Source: Tubiluchus corallicola (taxonomy: Eukaryota; Priapulida; Priapulimorpha; Priapulimorphida; Tubiluchidae). From it: a stretch of DNA of 64,000 bases. The first letter of the stretch is position 1, and each line of letters starts with the position of its first letter. The stretch spans positions 1-64,000 of the forward strand of contig JAQGDQ010000993.1 in the NCBI GenBank assembly GCA_030141605.1, given 5' to 3'. Made by a program: the position numbers and the translations under genes. Below the pieces are notes generated by a model. That model was not told where the DNA came from. It saw only the letters and a list, made by a program, of their open reading frames with translations, and did no database searches. This document shows positions 22,389 through 34,054 of this stretch, piece after piece.

Positions 22389-22907
22389 AAGGCTATAATA
22401 TTTCTTTCGTGCTACATGTATTTGCGCGCACATATATTCTCTTTTCTAATCTCTTCCGTAATCCTAGCTCAAGCAAATTTCGGAATTGGACAGGATTTCA
22501 ATCCAGAAAATTGTTTTCTTGAAATTTATCAATGTATAAGGTTTCTGTTTTAATTGCGACATGTAACAAAACGCCGAAAGAAGACCTACACGACTTACGT
22601 TTTCCACTATATAAGAACTAATAGACTCAGTTAGCGTAACAGTCTGTTGTTGAGCAAAGCAGGCTTAATTCTGGGTTTTCAGGAGATAATATTCTGAACG
22701 ATTTCTCAAAAGCAATGTAACTAACATAACCACTTGGAAAATCGTGCCTTGTTTACTAAACATATGCTTTTCAAAACTTGCATCTTTATTGTGACATCTT
22801 TTCTTATGTTGTTTACAAACAGGAATAGGTGTTTTCATTTGGTTACATTGTTGGGGAAAAACATATTTTTATTGTTTTTACAGTGGCAGCCATTATTTTT
22901 TCATAAA
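22389..22907 (+). other. 5' region of the GPCR gene, left copy
   Basis: No exon recognised. A splice-acceptor-like TTTTTATTGTTTTTACAG ends at 22883, just 24 bases before the chosen GPCR start. The open frame extends to 22734 but upstream of 22883 would add a poorly charged hydrophobic stretch, so it is more likely intron. Confidence 0.5.
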
Positions 22908-23888
22908 ATGAACGTTACTAATGTAACTACGTCTGACACATCGTCTGCTTTGTTTGACTATACGTTTTTTCTTTTGATTTCCACGATTGCAATATCCTTT
23001 GTTATAGTGTTCAGTAACACACTTGTTCTGATTACGTTGGCGATGGAAAAACGTTTCCATAGTGCAGCCTACGTGTTTGTTGGAAACTTGGCAGTTGCAG
23101 ACTTACTGACAGGAATATCTATGCTGTACATGGCGCTAACAGTTTTTATACCGGAACTGATGATATCCAAACATGCGTGTCTTACTACATTTACAACTAC
23201 AGCATGCTGGTCTTCTCTTTCAATGTACAGCATTTTGCTCATATCCGCAAGTCAGTACACAAAAATTGTTTATCCACTTAACAGTGATAATATCATGACT
23301 AATATGCGTATAATTTTACTGGTATTTGCGTCGTGGTTAGCCTCTCTGACGTTAGTATCATTACCGTATTTTGGATGGTCAAACGAGTATCATGGCATAG
23401 CGTCTTGCTTTCTACTGACAGTACTGTCACCAAGTCACCTACTGCTTTGGTTGACTGCTACATTTTTCCTACCGACTCCAGTGATTGCGTACTTCTACAT
23501 TCGTATAATGAACATAGCTCGCTATCACTCTAAACAAATTAGGTTGCAAACTGGAACAAACTCTGCCGAACCTGCCCTTCAACAGGAGCGCTTTAAAAGA
23601 GAAATGAAACCATTTGTCACTACTCTAATCGTGCTAGTCGCGTTTCTCTCGTGCTGGCTTCCAGCCGTTGTGGTTGTGCTTACAGATGTTTTAAACTCTT
23701 TGTTAAATCCAACTGCAGCAACTCATCCAGACGTGATGATAGTGTGCACTTTCGTCTACTGTAACTCGTTCTTTAATCCGGTCATATACGGTATGAGAGA
23801 TAGAAATTTTCGTAGGGCATATCGCAAAGTCATCCGCTGCAGAAATACTGGCGCCACAGTCGATACTATGTTAAGTAACTTTTCCTAG
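22908..23888 (+). CDS. Class A GPCR, orphan, left copy
   Basis: A 326-residue rhodopsin-family receptor. I chose ATG 22908 over the longer frame from 22734 because it follows a splice-acceptor-like site and opens with two N-glycosylation sites (MNVTNVTT). Seven hydrophobic helices are visible. Landmarks: N37 (1.50), NLAVAD with D65 (2.50), C91 (3.25), W143 (4.50), PYFGW in loop 2 with C167 as possible disulfide partner, CWLP 249-252 (6.47-6.50), NPVIY 290-294 and a basic helix 8. The short loops and N..FNPVIYGMRDRNFRRAY recall adenosine/lysophospholipid-type receptors. DRY is replaced by S115-Q116-Y117, so the ionic-lock arginine is missing. The ligand is unknown. Confidence 0.93.
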   Translation: MNVTNVTTSDTSSALFDYTFFLLISTIAISFVIVFSNTLVLITLAMEKRFHSAAYVFVGNLAVADLLTGISMLYMALTVFIPELMISKHACLTTFTTTACWSSLSMYSILLISASQYTKIVYPLNSDNIMTNMRIILLVFASWLASLTLVSLPYFGWSNEYHGIASCFLLTVLSPSHLLLWLTATFFLPTPVIAYFYIRIMNIARYHSKQIRLQTGTNSAEPALQQERFKREMKPFVTTLIVLVAFLSCWLPAVVVVLTDVLNSLLNPTAATHPDVMIVCTFVYCNSFFNPVIYGMRDRNFRRAYRKVIRCRNTGATVDTMLSNFS

Positions 23889-24240
23889 AGTCAAAAAAAT
23901 TTATGTGGTGTGACATAACCTCTTTAGAAAGACGCAGAAAACGTATTTTGATAAAATAACCACATCAGGACAGCGTGAAAATACTGAAGCACACATGTTA
24001 CAGTTTCAAATCGTTTAAAACAGTTTTAGAAGTACAACCTCGTACTTCCGCTATAATTAGTACCTGATGCGCAGAATTATCAGTGACTTCCTCTCCTGTT
24101 CAAACTTCACAATAATCACTTTATTTACCACTGAATAACATTTTGACCATACTAATCATGATAATTTTACAGAGAAAAACATACGCTTGCCCAAAAATTA
24201 AAGCGCTGAACTTTATTTTCAATAAATGTAACTATTAAAT
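23889..24240 (+). other. GPCR 3' UTR with AATAAA, left copy
   Basis: Downstream of the GPCR stop. AATAAA at 24221-24226 is the likely poly(A) signal, giving a 3' UTR of about 350 bases. Confidence 0.5.
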
Positions 24241-27200
24241 GTCAATTTCGTTTCTTGGAAGAAGGAAGAAGCAAGACATAGTAGGTCGTTTTTGAACAGA
24301 CTTCGACAAGAGCGAACGGAAACGGTTTCTGACCGGACTTCCGCTGGAGAATTGAATGTGTGTGTGTGTTGTAGTGTGTAATAGCTACCCGTCGACGTGT
24401 AATTACTGTTTGTTGACTAAAGCAATGTAAACAAATCACGAGTAGTATCTTACGACAATATTTTACTATTATTGTATGTAGGTTGCTCAATTGTTGTTTC
24501 TGTTGCTGTACTGTTGTTGCCACTATTGCTATTGTTGTTGTGCTGCTATTGTTTGCAGTTTGATTTGACAATTCTTCGTAGGCCTCATTAATTTCTTTGT
24601 TATTTAGCATTCAAGCAGAGGTCTATTTATCTGACTTAACTTCCCAATACAAAACTCAAAACCAATCTTACTGTAGTGGGTGCATAAGCCCTTTTTTGGT
24701 TTTAATTTAGTTTTCAATTACTGCCACGGTGCTGCCACCTGCTTGTTTATTTAGTAGGCTTTTTACTTTTTACAGTAGTTACTCTTTTAAAATTGAAGCA
24801 CCCAATATCCTTCAATACATTAGCATTTTGGTCTTTCGTGAGCTATAGCTGTAGTAGTTGTATGACATTTTACCTGTCTTTTGGTTCTCTCCGCCATTGC
24901 TCTATTTTTCTTACGCATTATGACTGTGAATTTCTTACGAATTTATTTTTGTGACATTTTTGTTCTTAAGGGTACTTGGAGTTCTCATTCCTGTCTTTGT
25001 AATTGTTAAAGGCTCTAACAACGTCAGTTATTGTTGAAGTTATAATTAACTACGTAAGTTATTATTAATTAATTTCAATATAATGTAGTCTTTATAAATT
25101 TTATATCAGTTCTTAGCTATAGCAACACATTTAATTATGCAACTAATTTCTTCTACTCAATGCAAATTAAACTAAATGTTAATAATTGTATTTCAGAATA
25201 AAGAAACTTTTGGTCAACATGTTAAACTGGTGTTTTGTATCCATTTCAGTTACTACTTTACTACAGTTATTTTCAACATGTTTTCATACCAGAAATTGTG
25301 CAAGTTGATTGCAATGTACACAACACAACATACGCAACATGCAAAATAACAAATAAACAAAACACTTATTCAACTAAGACGCATACATACTATACACAAT
25401 ACAAAATAACAAAACAGAAATGCAAAAATATAATAAAGCAAGAACAGCTTAACAGACAGAAACATTTATATTCTATTAGAAAGATAAAAATTCCATAAAA
25501 CGAAAATAAATCTGGAAGAAAGAAGTTTCCATATTCTGCCAGAAATGTATGAAAATCTGAGCGTCGTATGTACAACTTTCAAACTAAACAGGCTTGAGCA
25601 CCAACATATTCATCTAAAACAAAAAACAGCACATTTCACATCTAATTTTTGTATTTTCACTTGCGAATTTTGAAACTAGAATGTCTTAAAGCTTGAAAAT
25701 AGAATTAATCTCAGATCGTTAACCAACTTCTAAATTTTCGTCTGCTTTTTATTCGCATAATTTTAGGCGCTAAACCTATTTAAACAGTTCTAATCTAAGT
25801 ATTAATTAATTTTGAATTGCTACTTTTGAAATGCTTCGTCAAAATTAATTCATCAAATCTATTAGTTTCTCTCACAGAAATCTTATCGTCGGCTGTTTTT
25901 CTCCCTAACATACTGATACTATTTCTGCAAAATAAGATTCTTATAGAATAAGTTTATTCTATTTTATGCTTGGTATATACGAAGACTTAAAGTTCGTGTT
26001 TTTCTTGTTTGAACATGTCACAAGAATAACTCAGAGGCTTAAACCCAAATTAATCTGTTGCTGTGCACCCTGCTTGGAGGGAGGATCCACAACTGTTGAA
26101 ACACACTATAATATAGACAGAAGGGTTCAGTTATGTGTGGTGGCAAGATCTTCCATGAAGTGGTAGCTTACAATGTCATAATGTTTGTGCAATATTATTT
26201 ATTCAAAATGCTTAAAACTTACTAATGTGTGTTGTGCCAACATGGCTGCTAACTGTAACTCACATCTTCACGAAATTGTGACAAAAACCTTTAAAAAATT
26301 ATGAACATTTTTAAGTACAGGACTACGCAGGTCTTGTTGTTTTGGGGTTTAATAGGTACTGTATGTTGTTGCATATTGATTCATTTTAAAGGCATTAACT
26401 TACCTTTTACTGTTGTGTTAACCATAGACAATTTGTTTCGGTTGAAATAAAATAGATTTGAATTTCGTTTATACTTGGTATGTATTGCAATTGCCATATT
26501 TTCACTAGGTCATCGTTACGATTCATTGATTTAAAGTTCTGATAGAAAACGTTTGAAATAATTTGACAAACGTTGCCCAAGTGTCTATTACAACTACTCA
26601 GTGTATGGTTTCACATGTTAACAATTGAAATTGAGGCAGCTCGACAAAGTATCAATGAATGTAATTAAATAAGCCATTTCTAATGATTAGTAATCAATAC
26701 AATAATCGATATTTATTGGTATTGTTAATGCGATTTTTCAGTTTGGTATTATACTGGATTAGAGGAAGTCACTAAAGACAATTTTCTTGAAAATTTGGAA
26801 TTGACCAGTAAGTACGAGCTGCTTTTTATATGTCGACAAATTTGGTAGAAAACAGCTGAACAGTTGGAAGCTAAATCAATATCAAATTTAGTTTTATCAT
26901 AGCAATGTACTGAAGTATGTATTTTGTATCGAAGTAAATAAATTTAATAAATTCAAACTAAAAGAAAAATACGCTGAACAACATAGTTGTTTGCTAGTCA
27001 TTATAAATAAATTCCTAATTGTAAATACTCATACTAACTATAGAAAACTGGCTATTTGTTTTACAGATTTTATTTTTCACTCACTGTAAAAAGGTGAAAC
27101 TGCAATAGAAACACGAAACAAGAACATGGAACAAAAATAAATCCATAACAGACGTGCAAAAAATAAATAAAGGAACAAGCAATAGCAAACTAACCGGTAT

Positions 27201-27769
27201 ACTGTTACTAATTTACTAATAAATAAACTTCCTGACATATCACAAATCAACATGCATGCCTACACAAAAACACACATATGAATATGCAGTTGCAAAAATC
27301 AATAATTAGGCATCACTGTAACACTATCAGAAACTATTAAGCTGACAAATAAATTACTGAAAAGCTTTGCATAAAAATGAAGAAACATATGAACTTACAA
27401 ACGTTTGAGGATCTGTAGAAAAAAACTTTAAGCCAGTTTTCAGAAATCAACAGAGACATACTGATTTTATTTTACAACAATGGCATACTGACCACACAGC
27501 TACTGACCTCTATACCACTAAAACAGGATTTTTTCCTATTCTAAGGCTATCTAACCTCTCATACAAGAGCGGCCAAGCATGTTAAACAAACGCTACAGGT
27601 AATGCAAAAATGAATAATGACTCTCTAGAATCAACAAACCTGGCTTCACTGTACTCATGCTAGCCTGAGAGATAACACTAACTATCAGCAATATGTTGCT
27701 AATTTTTCTTTTCATTATTAATTCTAGTGGCCTAACATAAGCTTGCTTCTTAGATCTGTAGCGCAGAAT
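24241..27769. other. Intergenic, 3.5 kb, no gene recognised (left)
   Basis: AT-rich. Short ORFs (61-122 codons) overlap each other on opposite strands; the longest (24242-24610, minus) gets its length from CAA/CAG-type triplets. AATAAAATAGATTTGAATTTC near 26447 resembles a LINE tail. The 5' exons of the POMK gene may lie here, but I could not find them. The mirror is 44260-47788. Confidence 0.5.
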
Positions 27770-27960
27770 TTACGAATTGTATCTTAATTTTATTGTATTA
27801 GCGAAGATTTGATTTGTATAAGTGTACTTGTGATGCATAAGTATTTCTTTATTATGCGGAATAAATTGATTGAATTGAATAGTACTTATCTTGTGTCCGT
27901 CCCAGTTCTTTCCGTTATTTCGTTATCATCATCATCAACGTCGTCGTCGTCGTCGTCGTT
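27770..27960 (+). repeat. LINE-type tail and trinucleotide run, left arm
   Basis: GCATAAGTATTTCTTTATTATGCGGAATAAATTGATTGAATTGAAT resembles, in layout, the 3' end of a CR1/L2-like element: a hairpin (GCATAAGTATTT../..TTATGC) then ATTGA repeats. A (TCATCA)/(TCG)n run follows at 27926-27958. No coding part remains. Confidence 0.4.
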
Positions 27961-28023
27961 GTCAAGTAAACGCTTTAACTGCTACAACGTTCATGTCAGT
28001 TTATTATTGTATCATTTTTCCAG

Positions 28024-28160
28024 CTATAAAGAATTACTCTTGCAGCCATGGGCAGTTCCTTCTACCTGGAATGACTCGTTGTTTACCCTGGTTAACTTGC
28101 AGTGACATTAATAAACTGAACATTTCTCGTAGTGCGTTTACTCGTGGCTCTACAAAACAG
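28024..28160 (+). CDS. POMK: Protein O-mannose kinase, penultimate exon, left copy
   Basis: The acceptor CATTTTTCCAG precedes 28024 and the donor AAACAG/GTGAGA follows 28160. The peptide YSCSHGQFLLPGMTRCLPWL, then TCSDINKLNISRSAF and GSTKQ, matches the cysteine-containing segment just before the kinase fold in POMK (C..G.F..G....C.PWL.C). It ends in phase 0 and joins 30168 as GSTKQ-LKLAWWNN, the glycine-loop region. The N-terminal exon with the type II membrane anchor was not found. The right copy is at 43869-44005. Confidence 0.82.
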
Positions 28161-28799
28161 GTGAGACGTGTGATAGAAGTCCAATTATTAATGATGAAAT
28201 AAACCCCGCCATTGTTAACTTTATGGAATAAACTCGGTTGAATAGGAGGAGACTCAAATTCAGGACTGCTCCTGACTCTTCCACATTTTTTTCGTCAAGT
28301 TTGGCTTTGCCTGGCTTAGGAAATTAAAAGCGGCCTACTATTTTGCATTATCGAAGTTTTTTGCTTACCGTAGGGACACCACAGCATCGTGTGCCGAAAA
28401 TGGCTGTAGTCATTTTAAAGTCATTTTACACAAAAATACGTTTAGCCTTCGTCAGCGAGTTTTAAATTCAAGCAATGAAGCCATTTAAATTCAATCAATG
28501 AAGCCATTTAAATTCAATCAATGAAGCCATACTCAGTTTTATTCTTAATACTGATGTCATTTTAACTTCGAATGTTTTTGCCCATTGGGAATATATACTT
28601 AATAACCCTTTTTTACATATTTAGCTTAGCAATTCTCTGTTCTTTGTGAAGATGTTTATTTTATTTGTCTTGTAGTAATATTTTTTAATTGTGATTTTTT
28701 ATCTAAGCTTTGTTTATTGTTCTATGGTACTTTTTATGTACTGAAATAAACGAAAAATAAAAAAATAATATGAATATTGAATTCATCATTCTAGAGCAG

Positions 28800-29660
28800 A
28801 TGATCCCTAATGACACCACAGATCGCCTCTCTCCACCATTGTCTATCCCTCTCCTTCGCTTTCATCCACTACAATGATCCCACCTCAACCACATCCTTTA
28901 ACTGATCCAGCCGCTGGTTTTTTGGCCTTCTTTGTCTTCCTCGTTATTGAATGTTCCTCTCCCCTTCTAGTGGATGTCTTTTTTGAGTGTGCAGTCCTCG
29001 TGAATGATGTATGCTGCTTCATATCGAGTTTGTTCTGCAAGGATAATGAGGGGTGTTGGAAAGCTTCACTTCTCCAAGATTTATTGATTAATCTTCCCTT
29101 CTCTCTATCTGATCCTGAACACAAAGGCAGCAATATAGTCTCTTTCATCTTTCCTGAAATCCAGTTGCCCAGGATGATTTTCCAGAGAATCCTTAACTTG
29201 ACTATAATGAAAAAATAACGATCCTTCCAGATCTTCCTCTAATTCACTTTTTCACAGTGAAGCTGACGTGCTAACCTTTCTTACTGTTTCTGTCAATAGA
29301 GACTAGGCTACCCACGAGAATAAATTTTCTACGATATCGTGCTGTTCTCTGATCACAATTACTTATCTAGTTCACTCTTCCATATTATTCTCAGTGAGGT
29401 TAAGATCTGCTTCAGCACTATTCTTCTTCAGCCTCATCAAGATCTCTTGTATTTCTTTCTTCGAGTTTTCCAGCAGGATCATATCATCAGCCTAAAGAAA
29501 ACGAAGGTTGGAGATTTTCCAGCCACTGATTGTGATCATATCATTCCACTTCTTCAGTGTCTCACTCAGTGTCCTCTCTGCATAGTGAGTTATTTCATCG
29601 TCTTTCCTTGGTTAAAACTTCATTTCAAACACCGAACAATTATTATTGTTCTATTGCTAA
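28800..29660 (-). pseudogene. Decayed L1-like reverse transcriptase fragment, left copy
   Basis: On the minus strand, frames with stops and frameshifts give YAERTLSETLKKW, ISGWKISNLRF and, after a six-base interruption with a stop, ADDMILLENSKKEIQEILMR. These match the RT catalytic region (..NLRYADD..L.A.S..EL..L) of L1-like non-LTR elements. Downstream, about 28817-28835, RQWWR fits the element's C-terminal end. The copy is dead and in antisense to POMK. The right copy is at 42369-43229. Confidence 0.78.
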
Positions 29661-29781
29661 ACAAACAATAAGTTACTCCACTAAGACCACTCTTGACTGC
29701 CACGCTTGTGAGTACACACAAGTATAATTTGGCCTTCTTTGTTTTCTTCATTGTTACCAGTTTCATTCATTATTATATTAT

Positions 29782-29803
29782 TATCTCCATTATTATTATT
29801 ATT

Positions 29804-29876
<73 letters not shown>

Positions 29877-29913
29877 ATCATCAATCATCATCATCATCAT
29901 CATCAATCATCAA
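29782..29913. repeat. (ATT)n(ATC)n microsatellite, left arm
   Basis: The array differs from its right-arm partner: here two ATCA interruptions follow the pure run, while 42119-42239 lacks them. About here the no-difference zone between the arms ends. Confidence 0.95.
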
Positions 29914-30167
29914 TATTATTATGATTATCATTCATTTATCAGCTATCAATTGAGAAATAAAAAGCTTCTGAACTGCTGCTGCTGCTGCACCTATTAACTT
30001 TCAAATTTAAGCAGCACGATCAAACTATCAAGCAAGAAAAGAAGCAAACAGTTTGTATCGTATTTAACTTAAAACTGAAAAAATTCCTACTGATACTGTC
30101 TGAAGAAGCTATTGTTGTGAATGATCATAATTGGGTTTTTTTTGACGAAATAATTCTTGCTTTTCAG

Positions 30168-30908
30168 CTTAAGCTTGCTTGGTGGAATAACCACACAGTA
30201 TTGCTGGTGAAAATGCGTTTAGCGAGGTACGAGTACATTTTCAAGACCATACTACAAAACTACATAAGATTTCAACCAAACCCAAGATTTGTACAGCTTG
30301 TTGGCTACTGCCAAAGCAAGCACGTATTTATTATTGAATATCACGAGCATGGAGATGCTCGTTATGCGTGGAAACATTTATCCGAGTTTCCCGCCAAAAT
30401 GGTGGTAACAAAGGCAGTTCAAATGTGCATAGATTATGTAGACATTCTGGCCTATCTACATAAGCAGAATTATTTTCTCTGCGATTCGGGTGACTTGGAG
30501 AAACTTTTGTCACAGTACCTCGTCACTGACAACTTTCGTCTTGTGTTAGGCGACCTAGACGATGTACAGCCTACGGATGTAGAATGTGTGTGGAGAAACG
30601 GGAAACCTTTTCAGAGAGACTGGTCGTTTGAAGCGCCCGAGTTTAAACATTGGAAGGACACAGACTGTAACACTACCGAGTGTGCACACAAACAGGGATT
30701 GTATAAGTTGAAGACAGATATCTGGAAGATTCCTGACGTTTGCCTGTCTTTCTTAGGTTCTCCTGCGGCTACAGAACACATAGAATCTATGTCATATGTT
30801 GCAAGTACTAAACTCTGGAATATTTACCAGATGTGTAAAACCATGAATCCATTAGAGAGACCATCATTGAATTCAATCAAGATATTTTATTCAAATGTGT
30901 TGAAATAA
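30168..30908 (+). CDS. POMK: Protein O-mannose kinase, last exon, left copy
   Basis: 246 residues of the POMK (SGK196) kinase domain. POMK phosphorylates O-mannose in the core M3 glycan of alpha-dystroglycan and is a type II ER/Golgi membrane protein. Visible POMK hallmarks: LVGYCQSK..FIIEYHEHGD, then CDSGDLEKLLSQYLVTDNF in place of the HRD loop, LVLGDLDDV in place of DFG, FEAPEF, and TDIWKIPDVCLSFLG. The acceptor TTTTCAG precedes 30168, phase 0. N-glycosylation sites NHT and NTT are present. AATAAA at 30904-30909 overlaps the TAA stop. Two residues differ between arms (R/K in RLARYEY and I/L next to it). Confidence 0.92.
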   Translation, partial: LKLAWWNNHTVLLVKMRLARYEYIFKTILQNYIRFQPNPRFVQLVGYCQSKHVFIIEYHEHGDARYAWKHLSEFPAKMVVTKAVQMCIDYVDILAYLHKQNYFLCDSGDLEKLLSQYLVTDNFRLVLGDLDDVQPTDVECVWRNGKPFQRDWSFEAPEFKHWKDTDCNTTECAHKQGLYKLKTDIWKIPDVCLSFLGSPAATEHIESMSYVASTKLWNIYQMCKTMNPLERPSLNSIKIFYSNVLK

Positions 30909-31463
30909 AGCTATTGATTTTGCTTTCGTGAAATAAGCCTAGCTGGTCTTTTTGTCTAATGTATACAGAACTTACGATAAACACATGCGCAGTGTGAAAC
31001 GGGTTATTGATACATTTACCTTCTGATAGCAATAGTTACACCTAGGTCATATATATATACATATAAGCCTATATAACATATAGAAAATTGCAAATCTGTC
31101 ATAATTGAAAACAACTTTTCCCAGGGATGCTGACAAAAACATTTATATTTTTTATACATGTTCTTTTCTCTTTATTACATTGTGGATATGACATACTTAT
31201 TCACTGTGTAAGACATTAACAGAAAAGAAAAATGTGTATAAAAATTAAAGTATTAGGTAGGCCTAAGTATCACCAGTGAAGATTGTTATTAAATGATTGT
31301 ACTATATTTGTATATTCTGCTCGTATGTGTGTTAGTCTTCTCACGAATTTTAGTGACATCAATCATAAATGACGTCGGAATGTATTTATCTTCGCAAAAA
31401 CTGTAGACAATGCGAGTGTTAAGCCCGGGAGAAGAGAGGAAAAATTAAGAGAAAGAAAGAGAG
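30909..31463. other. Downstream of POMK, nothing recognised (left)
   Basis: AT-rich. It separates the convergent POMK and EGF-domain genes. Confidence 0.5.
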
Positions 31464-31668
<205 letters not shown>

Positions 31669-32252
31669 GATCATATGTAGAACTAATTTTTGAAGAGGCA
31701 CAATTTATATTCAAAACATTACAATAATGTTATTTTATTTTTAGTTTTATTTCTTACACGTAAGTTTCAACGTCACACATCATTATAAATCTTTATAAAA
31801 TATAAAAATAAATAATAAATAAACATTAAATGAGTGAGCACATTTATCAATCGATTTCAGTTTTGTCAGGTCCACAGTTTTACATTTTACTACATATAAA
31901 TGTTCCATAGATAAACAAGGTATAAAATCCCTGTAAGTCAACAATCTATCACATTTTCCTACGTTAGTACTAATAGTGACATCTACTTATACAGTCAGTT
32001 GGACTGCATTGTAAAACCTGCACATTACACGAGTCAATGCTCATTTTTACAGCTATTCTAGTCCTCTATTTCTTATAATCTCTTACTCTTTATATGAAAA
32101 ATTTAGGAATTATATAATCCTAAAACTCAAAACTTGGTTTAGGTCTTTGAGATAATGCAACTACAATAATTGATCCATTTCTTTTATAAAAAACCCTGTA
32201 TTTCCGACCACCTGTATCGCTGCGACATTCTTGATATTTTGCCACAGTTATT
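31669..32252. other. Intergenic, nothing recognised (left)
   Basis: AT-rich spacer between the GA array and the 22-base tandem repeat. No ORF or repeat of note. Confidence 0.5.
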
Positions 32253-32512
32253 AACACACATAATTTAACACATTAACACACATAATTTAACACATTAACA
32301 CACATAATTTAACACATTAACACACGTAATTTAACACATTAACACACATAACTTAACACATTAACACACATGATTTAACACATTAACACACATAATTTAA
32401 CACATTAACACACATAATTTAACACATTAACACACGTAATTTAACAAATTAACACACATGATTTAACACATTAACACACATAATTTAACACATTAACACA
32501 CATAATTTAATA
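32253..32512. repeat. 22-base tandem repeat, about 12 copies, left arm
   Basis: The unit is TTAACACACATAATTTAACACA with single-base variants (CGTAATTT, CATGATTT, CATAACTT). The array is the same length as 39511-39770, but variants sit at different units, so the arms have diverged here by substitution. Confidence 0.95.
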
Positions 32513-32679
32513 CACTCTTAACTTATTAATTTTAAATACTGTTATATTAATATAACTTAAATACTAGCGTATATAACTTAAACGTGTTATACGCATACCC
32601 TGTAGATGTACATTTTTCGTAGATATTACATCATTACTATATTATCAGTTAGCTGCCTACTTTCAGAATGGCCCTGACG

Positions 32680-32860
32680 ATGACTCTGATGATGATGACG
32701 CTGATGATGATGATGATGATGGTGAAGATAATGACATTTGTGACGGACAACAATGACAGTGATTGACGATGATGACGGTAATGATGATGATGGTGATGAT
32801 AATGACGATGGTGACGGACAACAATCACAATGATTGACGATGATGACGATGATTATCAAA
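32680..32860. repeat. Imperfect GAT/GAC trinucleotide tract, left arm
   Basis: Two related blocks of GATGATGACGG and AATGAC with GACGGACAACAAT, probably a duplication of about 90 bases. One base differs from the right copy. Confidence 0.8.
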
Positions 32861-32916
32861 GTCATCAAGTTTTGTAAATAAAGCGATGGAAATTTTTATT
32901 CACAAAACTTGACGAC
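32861..32916 (-). promoter_or_regulatory. Hairpin holding the poly(A) signal of the EGF-domain gene, left copy
   Basis: Mirror of 39107-39162: two 22-base arms (GTCGTCAAGTTTTGTGAATA.. and ..TATTTACAAAACTTGATGAC) around a 12-base loop. The two mismatches become G.U pairs in RNA. AATAAA is in the first arm. Confidence 0.6.
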
Positions 32917-33198
32917 ATTGAGTAACCTTTCCTAGATCCGGGAACTTCACTTTCCTGCTTTCCTCTTCTTGTACGGCACTCAATCAATCAAGACTTTCAC
33001 TTTATCAGCTACCTACCCTATCATTTACTATCAAATTCTAAACAATTCTATGATACATACGCAAAAAAACACTGCAGAACTGTCAGCTGATTTAATGGCA
33101 GGCCTAATGACGTCATAGCAAACAACTACAATGGTACGACGAGTTACTAAACAGGTACGATTTGCTTTGTCTCTATTTGCAAAACTTGATGACTTCGA

Positions 33199-33419
33199 TT
33201 AACCCCTCCTTCCACTTCTACGTCCTCTCCTCCAACCGCCTCCAACCGCTGCTTCTGCAACCACCCTCAGAGGACCCACTGCAGACTCGACACCGTAGCC
33301 GACATCTTTGTTGATCTCGCAAAGAATTCCACCAAAGTTGAGCGGACAGACGCAAACTTGAACTAGATCATAGTCGTTGCAGAATCCGCCATTTTGACAC
33401 GGCAGTTTGCAGTTGTAAT
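33199..33419 (-). CDS. Secreted EGF-domain protein, last exon, left copy
   Basis: After acceptor TTTTTGTTACAG this exon joins the previous one in phase 1 (DLFQ-DYNCKLPCQ). It encodes one EGF-like domain: C-x3-C-x5-C-x8-C-x-C-x8-C, reading NCKLPCQNGGFCNDYDLVQV then CVCPLNFGGILCEIN. It then has an Arg/Gly-rich tail (GGGWRRGRRSGRRG) before the stop. EGF-like domains usually mediate extracellular binding. The basic tail may bind acidic polymers, which is inference. Confidence 0.85.
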
Positions 33420-34054
33420 CTGTAACAAAAAAAGACATCGCACGTCTAAGCATCACAAATATGGCAACTTAGAAAACTTTGCTGCTTATAATTTTGTTCA
33501 AAGTAGATGGTTGCAATGTGCTGCCACCTACACGAGGACAATACAAGTATAATACGTTATACAGTAACTGGTGTGAGTGATCTGATCAAACTAAGCAGAT
33601 GGTTGCAATGTGCTGCCACCTACACGAGGACAATACAAGTATAATGCGTTATACAGTAACTGGCGTGAGTGGTGTTGTCAATTACACTGGTCAACACTAA
33701 ATTTATTGTTCAAGTTTTTTAACTGAGTTAGGATAATTTTGACGTGCTTAATCCAAAAATTACATTGGTTTTGCCCAATCAGGTCAACTTTCTGAACTAA
33801 AAGCCACATATTTATTTTTTGACGTTTTTTGACGAATTATTAGCGTCTACGAGAACATTGCGTTTATTGATAAATCACTTGTTTCCGTCAGTTCATTGAG
33901 TCTTGTTTAATTCAAACAACTTTTTTGCATCAACGCACACGAGCTGACTACTGCTACTACGGTACAGTACGGATCAATTACTCCAAATAATGATATTATA
34001 CGTAATTTGTGTACTACGCATTTTGGTACTTTGCTTTTAAATATGTTGTCTTAC
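33420..34054 (-). other. Intron 2 of the EGF-domain gene, left copy, with a 92-base duplication
   Basis: A 635-base intron. A block beginning AGATGGTTGCAATGTGCTGC occurs at 33505 and 33597, a near-perfect tandem duplication. In the right arm one of the two copies reads GCTGTGTGCTG instead. Confidence 0.8.

Larger units (their letters stand above)
28161..30167 (+). other. POMK intron carrying a LINE remnant and an ATC array, left copy
   Basis: A 2.0-kb intron. It contains an imperfect 26-base repeat (AATTCAA.CAATGAAGCCAT, three copies, 28465-28530), the retrotransposon remnant at 28800-29660 and the ATC array at 29782-29913. Confidence 0.75.

Noticed and set aside
22734-22907. Extended N-terminus of the GPCR from 22734
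   Set aside because: It crosses a splice-acceptor-like site at 22883 and adds an odd hydrophobic stretch before the glycosylated MNVTNVTT start.
24242-24610. 122-codon ORF (also 47419-47787)
   Set aside because: Its length comes from CAA/CAG-type triplets; no domain, no splice context, and the other strand is equally open.
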